DNA from: Megascapheus bottae
Lineage: Eukaryota; Chordata; Mammalia; Rodentia; Geomyidae
Direction: 5' to 3'
DNA length: 64,000 bases
NCBI GenBank assembly: GCA_024803745.1
Contig: JANJXV010000194.1
Coordinates: forward strand, 248,001 to 312,000
The notes under the pieces are model-generated. The model worked only from the letters and a program-made list of their open reading frames with translations, made no database searches and was not told the origin of the DNA. Shown piece after piece: positions 11,801 through 22,644 of the stretch. A program made the translations under genes and the position numbers. How positions within the stretch are numbered: position 1 is the stretch's first letter; each line of letters begins with the position of its first letter.

Positions 11801-12733
11801 TTTTTCCAACTTGCTGTTGTAGGCACTCAGCGCTATAAATTTTCCTCTGAGTACTGCCTTTGTTGTGTCCCTAAGGAGTTGATATTTGTGTGCTCCTTAT
11901 TGTTAAATTTCATAAACAGTTGGATATCTGTTCTGATCTCTTCTATTACCCATTGTTTTTGATTCAACAATGTGTTGTTCAGTCTCCATGACTTACAGGG
12001 CGTTCGTCGGTGGAGATGTGTGTTCAGCTCCAATTTGATGTCTTTATGGTCTGAGAGTGTGCATGGAGTAATTTCAGTGTTTCTGAATCTGTCCAGGTTT
12101 GCTTTATGGCCTAAGATGTGGTCTATTTTGGAAAATGATCCATGTGCTGCTGAGAAAAACGTATATTGTGGTGTTACTGGGTGGAATATTCTGCAGATGT
12201 CTGTTAGATTTAGTTGGTCTATATAGTTGTTAAGTTCTAAGGTTTCTCTGTTGAGTTTTTGCCTTGTTGATCTGTCCATAGGTGAGAGTGGTGTGTTAAA
12301 CTCACCAACAAGCACTGTATTTCGATCTATGTATGGTTTCAGTGTAAGTAAAGTTTGCTTGAGGAAGTTTGGAGCTCCGGGATTGGGTGTGTAAATATTT
12401 AGGATCGTTATGTCTTCCTGGAGGAAAGGTCCTTTTAGTAGTATGTAGTAACCTTCTATGTCTTTTCTTACTAATTTTAGTTTGAAGTCTATTGTATCTG
12501 ATATGAGGATGGCAACTCCAGCCTGTTTATGGGGGCAGTTAGACAGATATAGTGTATTTCAAGCCCTCCCTTTAAAAAGATGTTTGTTTTGGGGTAAGAT
12601 GTGTCTCTTGAAGACAGCAGAACGATGGCTCTTGCGTTTTGATCCAACTAGACAGCCTATGCCGTTTAATTGGAGAGTTAAGTCCATTGATATTGAGAGT
12701 TAGGATTGAGAGATATTTATTACTTCCTACCAT
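8893..12733 (-). pseudogene. L1-2 ORF2, disrupted
   Basis: ATG at 12731-12733, about 1280 codons. Unlike the other copies it keeps Cys (TGT at 12614-12616) in the 'CCLQETH' endonuclease motif. The following stretch (12541-12600) differs from the other copies and is out of frame. Lesions: the shared frameshift near 11866, the shared TGA at 11213-11215, the A-run deletion near 10960 shared with L1-1, a one-base deletion near 9768 shared with L1-3, and a further frameshift near 11485. The longest open piece is 9663-10955, 430 residues with '[10 protein letters not shown]' and 'FADD'. The C-terminal 261 residues are open at 8893-9678. Confidence 0.93.
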
Positions 12734-12781
12734 TTTTAAAAGCTATTAGTAGTGTTGGTGTGGTGACAGTTCTTGTGGTCC

Positions 12782-13858
12782 TTAGATGGTATGCTATTTA
12801 GGCGCCATTTCTTTCCCTATATTGCATTTATTTAGGTTTTCTATGCATAGAGCATCTTTGAGAATTCTCTGTAGTGTTGGTTTTGTTTCGACATATTGTT
12901 GCAGCTTTTCCCTGGAATGGAATGTTTTTATTGTCCCCTCAGTTATGAATGAGAGCTTACCTGGTTACAGTATTATTGGTTGGTAGTTATTTGGTTTAAG
13001 GGCATGACATATATGCTTCCAGTCACTTCGTGCTTTCATGGTCTCTGCTGAGAAATCTGGGGTTATTCTGATTGGTTAGCCTTTATAGGTTACTGATCCC
13101 TTTTCCCTGGCTGCCTTTAGGATCTTTTCTTTCGTTTCTATTGATCCAGTTCGGACCACAATTTGGCGGTGGGATGTTCTTTTCTGGTCAGGTCTGTTTG
13201 GGGTTCTAAAAGCTTCTCGTATGTCGATGGGCCTGCCCTTCTGGATATTGGGGAAATTCTCTGAGATGATTCCCTGAAGTATATTTCCAATACCATTGAC
13301 CTCGTTCTCCACGCCCTCCTCAATACCAACTAGCCTTAAATTAGGCTTCCTAATTGCATCTTGGACCTCCTGAAGCGCTCTCTCATATTTCCTAGATTTG
13401 GATTGACTCATTTTCTGTTCTTTCTCTATAATAACTAAATTATCTTCAGCCCCGGAATTTCTCTCCTCTGCATTGTCTAATCTGCTATCAAAGCTTCCTA
13501 CTTTATTTTTCATCTCCCTTGCTTCTAATTGCTCACTTTTGATGCCTTGCATCATGTATGGATTTCTTTATCTCCTTGATTTCCTTTTGAGTGGTTAGCT
13601 CAGTAGCTTTATTTTCTTTGGACATTTGCTGGAGTTTGGTCACGTTTTTATATGTGGATTCAATGAATTCATCCATCTTTCTTTGAAAAACCTTTATTAT
13701 GGCCTCCTTTATGGCTTCTTCTTTTTCACTTATCACCTTGTTTTTGCTTTCCTCTTGTTCAGCTATGGCTTCCTCCATTATCTGTTTCTTTATATTTTCA
13801 CATTTTTCATTAATGAAGTTTATCAATTGCATGTGTGTAGAACTTGGAAGACTCTGGT
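12782..13858 (-). pseudogene. L1-2 ORF1, start missing, disrupted
   Basis: The N-terminal residues are removed by the deletion at 13858. The coiled-coil/RRM junction is intact here ('IIEKEQKMSQSK'), so the 4-base deletion seen in L1-1, L1-1' and L1-2' arose later or elsewhere. It has its own 14-base deletion near 13553 and an early stop near 13076. At the C-terminal Tyr position it has TAA (12965-12967) where the other copies have TAG. Confidence 0.88.
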
Positions 13859-14036
13859 CTATGTGTTGCTGCACGACTAGCTCTTATCCCAACCAGTGGC
13901 CTCACAGTGGACCATGGGATGGATCTGTTTTTCTTGTCTACGTTGAGGGAAAGGGGTATTTCACAAGATGCAGAAGCGAAGATTTCAGAAGCAAATGCTG
14001 TGAGTGAATTAGCTCGTAAAAAGCATTTTTATTTTC

Positions 14037-14240
14037 TTTTATCTTTCTGCCAGTCTTGGGGCTTGAATTCAGGGCCTGAGCACTGTCCTCGGGTTTTCTC
14101 AAGTCTAGCCCTCTGCCACTGGAGCCACAGTGCCACATCTAGATTTTCTATCTATGTGGTACTGAGCAATCAAACCCAGATCTTCATGGATGCTAGGCAA
14201 GCACTCTACCACTATGCCAAACTCTCAACCCTGACATAGT
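14037..14240 (-). mobile_element. ID-like dimer SINE in F-3
   Basis: Counterpart of 7206-7412. It has 'ccactggagccacag' where the other copies have 'ccacttgagccacag'. Confidence 0.8.
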
Positions 14241-14251
14241 AATTATAAAGT

Positions 14252-14274
14252 CATCATCATCATCATCATCATCA
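14252..14274. repeat. TCA microsatellite in F-3
   Basis: About eight TCA repeats at the same place as 7423-7452. Confidence 0.9.
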
Positions 14275-14474
14275 TATCCAAATATCCTTTCTCCTACAAA
14301 GAATGAACACTTAACTGTGTCTAATGCTTTTTTTTTAATTTCACTAATTCTTCTGTGTTTTTCCCTCTTGCATTTTTTACACATGACAGCAAAGCTAATC
14401 ATCAGGAAAAAATTGATTAGGATACAGAAACCTAATAATATCCTAGTAGATTGACGTCAAAAATATGTGCAAGA

Positions 14475-14675
14475 TGCCCTGTGTGTTTGACCTAGTGGGA
14501 GAGTCCTTGGCTACCAAGCAGTAAGCCTCAGGTTTGATTCCTCATTACCACATACATAGAAAACGCTGCAAGTGGTGCTGTGGCTCGGTGGCACAGCTAA
14601 AGCCTAAAGAAAGCCCAAGAACAATGTTCACACTCTGAGGTCAAGTCCCAAGACTAGCAAAAACAAAAAAAATTC
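14475..14675 (+). mobile_element. ID-like dimer SINE in F-3
   Basis: Counterpart of 213-413 and 7650-7846. Confidence 0.8.
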
Positions 14676-15298
14676 GACAAGGGGCAAAATGCAGGCAGAG
14701 AAGGCACTGTGAAGCAAATGTTTTGTAAAGGATGAGGGCAAAATTGACCCTTAAGTTTGGATCTTACCTAAGAAAGGCTCCTTGAGCCTGAGACCAGACT
14801 GGTAGTAGGGCCTAGTGGAAGACATTGGGATTGGACAAATAAGGTGTGCTGTATACTACATCCACATGTATATTGTGAGACTGGAGGAGAGATTCAGCCT
14901 CCAGCATGTCTTTGGTGAGGTCTTTTGTGAGCAAGGATCTTTGGTCATTGGTCCCTGAAAGGTGACCCTGCCTCCCTCACAATGGAACAGAATATGGAAC
15001 CCTGGTAACCATGCCAATGTAACTAACAACCAGCTCAAGCCAGCTCACTTGACCTGTGGCTCAGGAGGAAGAAAGATGTTGCTGTGCTGTTGCCAAAGGT
15101 CAGGAAACTCGAGTCTCAGGCATGGAAGTTGTGGATGTCTTACTCGAAGATGTACATGCTAGATCATTGAAAAGCCACAAATCCACTATAACAGAACTTT
15201 CTCTAAGAAGAAGGCCAGGAAAATCCAGGGCAACCAGATGAGGTAAATTTCTAAGAAGAAATGTATTTGACCCCACCATCCTCCCCACACACTACAAC

Positions 15299-17573
15299 TT
15301 TCTTTTTGTTTAATTTTTTTATTGTAATTAGTAAAAGGGTTAGATGATATTTGCCAGATAGAAGGTGCATTAATTCACATACATTGATACCCTTTCACAT
15401 GTCTTGGTACCCATTTCCCTCCAAACCCACACCCCCCACCCGTCTTGGTTTTCCCCCCTTCCCTATCAAATTTCAAATATCCAAATACAAATAAATTCAA
15501 TATATCAGATAACAAAGTGAGATACTATACCAATATGGGATAACCAAGGGACAGCAAGCGAGATGAGAGACAACATAGTACATTAAGGACAACAATCATT
15601 CATTATATGGCTTTTGTGTCAATATCCTGGAGGTCCTTTCAATTAGCTTCACATTATATGGCCTTATATATGGCCTTTTCCTCTATTGCCAATCTCTGCT
15701 AGTAGAGCCCAAGGTTTCTACTGATTATGACGAATGAGGGAAACCACTGAGCCTAAGTTCCTTTGAGTCTGGCTTACTTCACTTAATATGATTTGTTCTA
15801 AGTCTTTCCATTTCCTAACAAATGGGGCGATGTCATTCTTTCTGACAGCAGCATAGAATTCCATTGTGTACAAATACCACAACTTGTTGATCCACTCATC
15901 AACTGAGGGACATCTGGGTTGGTTCCATATCTTTGCTATGGTGAATAGTGCTGCAATGAACATTGTTGTGCTAGTGGGTTTAGTATGCCCTTGTTTCTGG
16001 ATTGTTGGGTAAATGCCAAGTACTGGAATTGCTGGGTCATAGGGGAGTTGTATGTTTAGCGTTTTGAGGCACTGCCGCACTGCTTTCCATAGTGGTTGAA
16101 CGAGTTTGCACTCCCACCAACAGTGTAGTAGTGATCCCTCCTGACCACATCCCCTCCAGCATCTGTTGTCATTCGTTTTCCTGATCCTGGCCATTCTAAC
16201 TGGAGTTAGGTGGAATCTTAGACTTGTTTTGATTTGCATTTCTTTTATGACCAGAGATGTTGAGCATTTCTTCATGTGTCTATAGGCCATTTTTGTTTCT
16301 TCTTCAGAGAAGACTCTCTTTAAGTCTTTGGCCCATTTTGTAATGGGATGGGTGTTACTTTGGAGGTTAGTTTTGGAGTGATTCAATTTTTTGAGTTGTT
16401 GATATATTTTAGATATGAGGCCTTGTTCCGTTGTTTGGGTGGTGAAGATCTTCTCCCACTCTGTAGGCTTCCTGATTAGTTTACTAGCTATATCCGTTGC
16501 CATACAAAAGCTCTGCAGTTTAATGCAGTCCCACTTATCCAGCCTTTCTCTGATTTGTTGTGATTCTTGGTCCTTATTAAGAAATTTCGACCTGTACCAA
16601 GGAGGCCTAGTGTATCTCCTATTCCTTCCTGTAAACTTTTCAGTGTGTCAGCTTTTACCTCCACGTCTTTGATCCATTTGGAGTTAATTCTAGTGCAAGG
16701 TGACAAAGAAGGATCCAACTTTAGTTTTCTGCAGGTGTTTAACCAGTTCTGCCAGCACAACTTGTTGAAGAGGCTATCTTTCTTCCATTCTATTTTTTTG
16801 GCTCCCTGGTCAAAGATTAGGTGGCCCTAGGTCTGTGGTTTAATATCTGGGTCCGCAGTTCTATTCCATTGGACTTCAGGCCTGTTCTTGTGCAAGTACC
16901 AAGCTGTTTTAAGAATTATAGCTCTGTAATAGAGTCTAAAGTTTGGAATTGAAATTCCTCCAGCTCTGTTCTTTCTTTTTGGTATACGGCTCTTTTACTA
17001 TTCCATGTGAAATTTTGAATTGCCTCTTCTATTTCTTTAAAGAATGACATTGGGATGTTGATGGGTATTGCATTGAATTTGTAGATAGCCCTTGGCAAGA
17101 TTGTCATTTTCACAATGTTGATTCTTCCAATCCAGGAGCATGGGAGGTTTTTCCATTTCCTTAATTCTGCTTTAATTTCCTTTTTTAGGGTTTTAAAATT
17201 TTCATCTAAACGGTCCTTTACATTCTTAGTTAAGCTAATTCCTAGGTACTTTATTTTCTTTGAGGCTATTGTGAAAGGATTTTCTTTCCTGATTATTGCC
17301 TCGTTCCTCTCAGTGTTGGCGTAAAGTAAGGCAGTTGATTTGTGAGGGTTGATTTTATGGCCTGCTACACTTCCAAAGCTTTGAATCAGCTCAAGGAGCT
17401 TGGGAGTAGAGTCTATAGGATTCTTTAAATACAGAATCATGTCATCTGCAAAGAGGGATATTTTTATTTCCTCTTTCTCCACTTGGATCCCCTTTATGCT
17501 TGCTTCTTGCCTTATTGTACTGCCTAGGAATTCTAGTACTATGTTAAAAAGGAGTGGAGAGAGTGGACATCCT
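15299..17573 (-). mobile_element. LINE-1 copy L1-3, 3' part only (edge of array A)
   Basis: L1 3' UTR and the ORF2 RT/C-terminal portion. It stops abruptly at 17573 inside ORF2, where non-L1 sequence ('aatgctacccc') begins. From the 3' end to about 16800 it is almost identical to L1-2. Upstream of that it diverges clearly (for example 16970-17010), so the edge copy is itself a mosaic. The same break is found at 56109 in array B. Confidence 0.93.
15718..17573 (-). pseudogene. L1-3 ORF2 fragment
   Basis: C-terminal half of ORF2. The open C-terminal piece is 15718-16503 (261 residues with the CX3CX7HX4C motif). A one-base deletion near 16590 is shared with L1-2. A TAG replaces Tyr near 16829. 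A deletion near 16975 removes part of the '[10 protein letters not shown]' region. 'FADD' is still readable at 17430-17450. Confidence 0.9.
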
Positions 17574-17639
17574 CAATGCTACCCCTTAGCACTTTTATGC
17601 AAAGCTTAGGCCTGTGGCATTTTACGCACAATTCAACGC

Positions 17640-17790
17640 TCTGTTTTTTGCTGGTTAATTAAAGGTAAAAATCTTATGTAATTTATTGCATGGCTGATTT
17701 TGAACTGGAATCCTCAGGTCTCAGCTTATCTTGAGTAGCTAGGATTAGAGTACTTTTACAACCTGTATGCTCATACACATCGCTTCTGAT
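17640..17790 (-). mobile_element. Old B1/ID composite SINE fragment
   Basis: 'gctggttaatt' and 'gagtagctaggatt' are the landmarks of the 7SL-like part read backwards. Degenerate; counterpart at 56176-56326. Confidence 0.55.
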
Positions 17791-18864
17791 CCAAACACTC
17801 ATTGTTCAATTTAACTAACAAGATGTGAGGAAAGATGATTGACTGTAATTTACTAGATGGGCTTCTAGTGAGTATATATTTCCACTTCCACTCTGAAGCC
17901 AGGGAAATGTTTCTGGTACTTGTTTCAACTATCTCCCAAAGAGGAAATAATGTGTGAGTACGTTTGCTAGTATTTCATATAGGAGATGGACTTTGGTGTT
18001 CGGAACCTGTTGAGCAGAGTGTACCAGCTGGGCTGTGATAACAGAGATGATGTTTCAGACAGGAATATTTTCATAACAGACAGACTTAGTCCAGATCCTT
18101 GGATTTCAGGCCTTGAGTAGATAGAATTACAAGTGTGAGCTGCCACCACCACCTGGTTCATTTTGGAAACCTTAATTGCTTCTCATTTGTTCCTTTCCTT
18201 TTTTGGAAGATTGATCTAAGCTGGCTGATTGTGCATCACAATGAAGTGATTGGCCTTAGGAATTGCAAATATTTGTTTCATCAGCACGGAATGAATGAAA
18301 GTTGATCTAAACCCAATAGTATTTTCCTTCTGATAAAGAGGGAACTTACTTATATCATTTTTCCTTGCCTTTGCTTTCCCAAAGCAAGCAACATATTTCT
18401 TAAAAACTATACTTCATGAGAATATTATAATTAGAAGCTATCTTCTGCACACTTCAGAATAGTCCTTGCATTTATAAACTTATATTACAATATTAGGTAG
18501 AAGAATGGTGACTGTTAGTTTCATAACTATTTCATATGTTTTACTCTTTAAGGCTCATTAACTCAAGAAGGGATTAAATACATTTAGATAATAGTAGATC
18601 ATAGCTGCTTCTGATTTGATGTGTGAGCAGATGATACACAGATTTATTAGGATTACTCAAAAGTTTGTTCAAATTTTCAGTAGTAGACTGCTATGCTAAC
18701 GGGAAGGTGATAGTAATGATGCTGAAATTCTATGAATCAGCTATGAAGCAGAATTTCAGGGGAGAGTATTTGCTAGTGACTTAATTTCTAAGACGCATAT
18801 CAAGAATATTGAACTATAACAGCAAATGATGGAGGACTCAGCTTCACATTTTGTTTGTTTTATG
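17791..18864. other. No gene seen; AT-rich, duplicated
   Basis: No long ORF and no clear repeat, except 18085-18165, where 'gatagaattacaagtgtgag' and 'cacctggttc' look like the end of a reversed 7SL-like SINE. Matches 56327-57391. Confidence 0.5.
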
Positions 18865-19076
18865 CAAGTCTTGGGACTTGAACCCAGGGCCTGGGAACTG
18901 TCCTTAAATGTTTTTTTTTGCTTCAGGCTAGTGTTCTACCACTTGATCTACAGCTCCACCATCAGATTTTTGGTAATGAACTGAAAATCAGAATATCATG
19001 CAATTTGTTTGGCCTGGATTCAAACCTGATTCTGTCTAGATAGGATTCCAAGTGTGAGCGCACAGAGCCTGGCTAG
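18865..19076 (-). mobile_element. B1/ID composite SINE
   Basis: Reverse orientation: 'gggacttgaacccagggcct' at the ID end, 'ggattccaagtgtgag' and 'agcctggc' at the 7SL end. Counterpart at 57394-57610. Confidence 0.7.
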
Positions 19077-19094
19077 TATCATTCATCATTCAAG

Positions 19095-19302
19095 TCATGG
19101 GACTGCAATTCTGCACCTGGGTCTTGTCACTGAGCTTTTAAGCTCAAGACTACTGCCCTATCCCTTGAGCCATAGGGCCACTTCTGGGTTTCTGGTGGTT
19201 AATTGGAGATAAGAGTCACATGGACTTCAGTGCCCAGGCTGACTTTGAACTGCCTCTTGAGTAGCTACATTTACAAGTGTGAGCCACCATACCCAGCTAA
19301 AT
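19095..19302 (-). mobile_element. B1/ID composite SINE
   Basis: Directly follows the previous SINE in the same orientation. It has 'cttgagccatagggccac', 'tggtggttaattggagat' and 'gtgagccaccatacccagct'. An 18-bp piece near 19253 is missing relative to 57628-57856. Confidence 0.75.
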
Positions 19303-19309
19303 TATTTTT

Positions 19310-19620
19310 TAAGTTAATTTTTTTTGTTAAGTCAATATATAGTTGGCATACGGTTACATAAGTAATGAACACATTTCTTAAGAAAATTGTTATCCCCTCC
19401 CTCCTTTTTCTCTGTTTTCCTACCCTCAGCCCCCTCTCCACCCAGATTGTTCAGTTCATTTCCGTTTAGTGTCTTCCAAGTATCACTGTTCAATTGGTTC
19501 ACCCTTTTTCCTTTGTTTTTTTTTTTTACCATTTTATTATACCCTCTCCATTCCAAATCACATAAACCTATGTACAAGACACAGGGTACCCGAATTCAAC
19601 ACAGTGACTACAGAGAATAA
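19310..19620 (-). mobile_element. Possible L1 3' UTR fragment
   Basis: T-rich start, then 'ggttacataagtaatgaac' and pyrimidine-rich 'ttatcccctccctcc', resembling the 3' UTR of another L1 subfamily. A similar stretch is at 25560-25690. Counterpart at 57865-58160. Assigned by general pattern only. Confidence 0.4.
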
Positions 19621-19704
19621 AACTAAAGGGAAAAAGAAGAAAAGAGGTAAAGAGCAAAGAAAATGAAAGAACATCATACAGTACCTTAGAAGGAACAACA
19701 CTGA

Positions 19705-19870
19705 AAAAACAAAACATAAAACCTTGGGCTGAAAATGAAGCTTGCCTAGCATGTATGAAACCCTGGATTCCATTCCTCAGCACCACATAAACAAAAACTG
19801 GAAGTGCCACTGTGACTCAGCTGGTAGATTTCTAACGTTCAGCACAGAGTGTCTCCAAGTGACAAAAATC
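19705..19870 (+). mobile_element. ID-like dimer SINE
   Basis: 'gcttgcctagcatgtatgaa' and 'ggattccattcctcagcac' are the A- and B-box region; the second half is 'agtgccactgtgactcagct'. Counterpart at 58265-58425. Confidence 0.7.
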
Positions 19871-19944
19871 TGTCACATTTAAGTCAGGCTTCAAAACTTT
19901 GCTAGGAACCAGTTACGTGATTTGGAAGAAAGTCCAATTTTCAA

Positions 19945-20046
19945 AAAATCACTAGCCAGGCGCTGGAGGGTCATAATTGTCATTCTACTAGCCAGGGAGA
20001 AGGTGATTCAAAGCCTTTGCAAGCAAAAAAACGAAAACAAAAAAAA
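19945..20046 (+). mobile_element. 7SL/B1-like SINE fragment
   Basis: Opens 'tagccaggcgctggagggtc' and continues 'gattcaaagcctttgc' to an A-rich end. Counterpart at 58497-58600. Confidence 0.55.
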
Positions 20047-20084
20047 CTGTAAGATTCTTCTCTCCACTTATCCACCCAAAAACT

Positions 20085-20200
20085 AAGTGGAGTTGTGGCT
20101 AAATCTTGTACAGCATTAGCCTTGAGGAAAAAGAACTAAGAGACCTTGCCCAGGTCCAAAGTTCAAGCTCCCCACCATGAAAGAAAAAAAAAAGGAGTAC
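20085..20200 (+). mobile_element. ID-like SINE half
   Basis: 'gttgtggctaaatcttgtac', 'agccttgaggaaaaag' and 'caaagttcaagctcc' before an A-rich tail. Counterpart at 58635-58745. Confidence 0.55.
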
Positions 20201-20589
20201 AGATACCTTAGTTTCAAAAGTATATCTGGATATCTTAGTAGATTTTTCTGATCTTTCCTCATTCATCTCATGGAACCACATAATCTTGATCCTGATCTGA
20301 CTAAGACACTGAATTGTGCTTAATAAATTCATTCCCCATATTCCAGTAGAATCTTGACAGCTAACAGCCACTTACCAATGCTTTATTCTGCGTTTAGGCC
20401 ATTATGTCTTCATACCATCTACACAGTCATCTATATCATCTTTCCAGAAGTATCATTGAGTGTAGAACACTCAGAACTAAAATAATTGCATAAAGATGTA
20501 ATAAAACCCCTTGATTCATTAAGAAAATTTCTGTACCACTTAGAGCAAGTACATTAGTGGTATTTACCTCTAGCCTCTTTTTTAAAAAA
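20201..20589. other. No gene seen
   Basis: AT-rich spacer with no long ORF and no recognised repeat. Matches 58746-59129. Confidence 0.5.
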
Positions 20590-20998
20590 ATTTATTAACA
20601 TTGAATTTTACATCATATTTCAAATGTCATGTTTAACCAACAAGTATTCAAGAAGGGAATCGCTATACTATCACTGGCACATCGATTTTAGAATATAGTA
20701 AAAATTAAGCTGAGTCTTTGTATGTCATAGATACAGATTAATCTATAATAAAACACATGTCTATAGAGTGTATAGTCTATCCTAGATTTTTATGTCTATG
20801 TAGTTATGTTTATATCTCCAAAATTATGTCCAGAACTTTGGGTATCAACTATTCAACCATCGCTCTACTACTGTTTGAAACTAATATCCATATCTTAAGG
20901 ATACCATGTACCTTTTGTTCCTTGGTCTTGACTTATCTCACTCAACATGATTCACTCTAATTTCATCCACTACCCCAAAAATGCCATTATTATTTTTT
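20590..20998 (-). mobile_element. Old L1 fragment (end of ORF2 / 3' UTR)
   Basis: 'gacttatctcactcaacatg' followed by 'tctaatttcatccac' is the typical end of ORF2 read from the opposite strand. Degenerate. Counterpart at 59130-59545. Confidence 0.55.
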
Positions 20999-21009
20999 TC
21001 TGTGCAGAT

Positions 21010-21372
21010 CTTCTTTTTATGTATTTATTTTTATTGTAATTTATAGAAGGGTTACATTATATTCACCAGATGGAAGGTGCATTACTTCTCATAAAGGACA
21101 ACAATCACCCATTATATGAGTTTTGTTTCTTTATCTTGGAGGTCCTTACATTTAGTGTCATACTATTTGTCACGATGTCTCTAGATTTTCTTCTATTATA
21201 AATCTCTGGTAGCAGAGCCCAAGGTTTCTACTGAATTTGACAAATGAGGTATACTCTTGGGCCTATGTTCCTTTGAGTTTGGCTTACTTCACTTAATATG
21301 ATTTTTTTCCTTTTCATCCACTTCCCCGAGAATGCCATTATTTTATCTTGTCGGTTGGCTATGTATCATTCC

Positions 21373-21417
<45 letters not shown>

Positions 21418-21480
21418 CACATTTTTTGTAGTAGGGCATCTGGGTGTTTCCATCATCCAGCCTCATTTTCTACAGATATT
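21010..21480 (-). mobile_element. L1 3'-end fragment with TG repeat
   Basis: The 3' UTR landmark 'ttattgtaatttatagaagg' is a diverged form of the 3' end of the array L1s. The end of ORF2 follows ('ttacttcacttaatatg'). About 200 bp of 3' UTR are missing at 21093 compared with 59641-59838. Confidence 0.75.
21377..21414. repeat. TG microsatellite
   Basis: Uninterrupted TG repeats inside the old L1. In SD-B (60121-60178) the tract is longer and interrupted by CG-containing variants. Confidence 0.9.
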
Positions 21481-21489
21481 TTTATAGTC

Positions 21490-22620
21490 TCTTTTTTATT
21501 TTCAGGGTAATGTATAGAGGGGTTACGATTACATTTACAGGTAATGGACTGCATTACTTCTCAACATTTATTCCACTCCACATGTTTTTGTCCCCAGTTC
21601 CCTCTCCCCTCACCTTCCCAATCATCTTGTTTCCCCCCTTCCCTTTCCTATTTGACACAAACAAATAAACATATATACAATATGCCAGGGAAAAAGTCAG
21701 ATACAGTAACAATCTGACATTAACCAAAGGAAAAATAAGAGATGAGAAATAACATAGTAGTTTAAGGACAAAAATCACACAAGATTAAGAGCAACGATGA
21801 CACAAGATATAGCTCTTGTTCCCATATCCTAAAGATCCTTTCATTTAGTCTCATCCTATATGACCTTATATACCTAGGTTTTTGAGTTATTGTAATCCTC
21901 TGCTAGGAGAGTCCTAGATGTGAACTAATTGTTACAAAGGAGGGAAACCATTGAGCTTATGTTTCTTTGGGTCTGGCTTGCTTCACTTAATATGAATTTT
22001 TCCAAGTCTTTCCATTTCCTTACAAATGGGGCGATGTATTTCCTTCTGATGGCAGCATAGCATTCCATTGTGTATAAGTACCACATGTTCTTGATTCAGT
22101 CATCTACTGAGTGGCATCTGGGTTGGTTTCATAGCTTTGCTATGGTAAATAGTGCTGCAATGAGCATCATTGTGCTAGTGGCTTTAGAATGTCCTTTTTT
22201 CTGGACAATTGGGTAGATGCCAAGTAGTAGATTTCCTGGATCATAGGGGAGCTCTATGTTCAGTCTTTTGAGGAACCACCACACTGCTTTCCCTAGTGGT
22301 TGAACGAGTTTACACTCACACCAACAGTGTAGGTGTGATCCCCCCTGGTCACTTCCCCACCAGTATCTCTTATTAGATTTTTTGATAATGGCCATTCTGA
22401 CTGGAGTCAGGAGGAATCTCAAAGTTGTTTTGATTTTCATTTCCCTTATTGCTAGAGATATGGAGCATTTCTTCATGTGTCTAAAGCCCATTTTAATTTT
22501 TTCTTCAGAGAATACTCTTTTAAGTCTTTAGCCCACCTTTTAATAGGATGGTTGTTTCTTTGAAGATTTGTTTGGGAGAGATACATTTTTTTCAGCTATA
22601 GATATATTTTAGATAACTAC
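21490..22620 (-). mobile_element. 5'-truncated L1 with ORF2 C-terminus
   Basis: About 1.1 kb. The 3' UTR starts near 21490 and the ORF2 C-terminal coding remnant is at 22129-22491. It is a different, older subfamily from the array L1s, truncated near 22620, and shared with SD-B (60245-61385). Confidence 0.8.
22129..22491 (-). pseudogene. L1 ORF2 C-terminal fragment
   Basis: 120 open residues including 'HMKKCSISLAIREMKIKTT', 'TPVRMAIIKK' and a decayed cysteine motif in which expected Cys residues are replaced ('YWWGSDQGG', 'HCWCEC'). It runs on to '[11 protein letters not shown]'. A relic of the reverse-transcriptase protein with no independent role. The near-identical copy is at 60894-61256. 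Confidence 0.8.
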
Positions 22621-22644
22621 ATATATTTTTGTAGAAAAAAGAAT

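Larger units (their letters stand above)
8474..13922 (-). mobile_element. LINE-1 copy L1-2, internally deleted
   Basis: Same position and orientation in the unit as L1-1. About 600 bp are missing between 13858 and 13861, removing the start of ORF1 and most of the 5' UTR while keeping the last 60 bp next to F-3. The 3' half (8474 to about 11000) is nearly identical to L1-1, by eye under 1 percent different. The 5' half differs by roughly 3 percent or more. This copy keeps two ancestral states lost in the others (see its ORFs). Confidence 0.93.
13923..15298. repeat. F segment, copy F-3 (complete)
   Basis: Third F copy of array A with the same order of parts as F-2. It ends at 'cactacaactttc' before the A-tail of L1-3. 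Confidence 0.9.

Noticed and set aside
14193..14402. ORF with a run of Asp
   Set aside because: The Asp run comes from the TCA microsatellite read on the minus strand.
1..17573. CRISPR array or bacterial direct-repeat system
   Set aside because: Repeats are kilobases long and contain L1 and SINE sequence; the DNA is mammalian in character.
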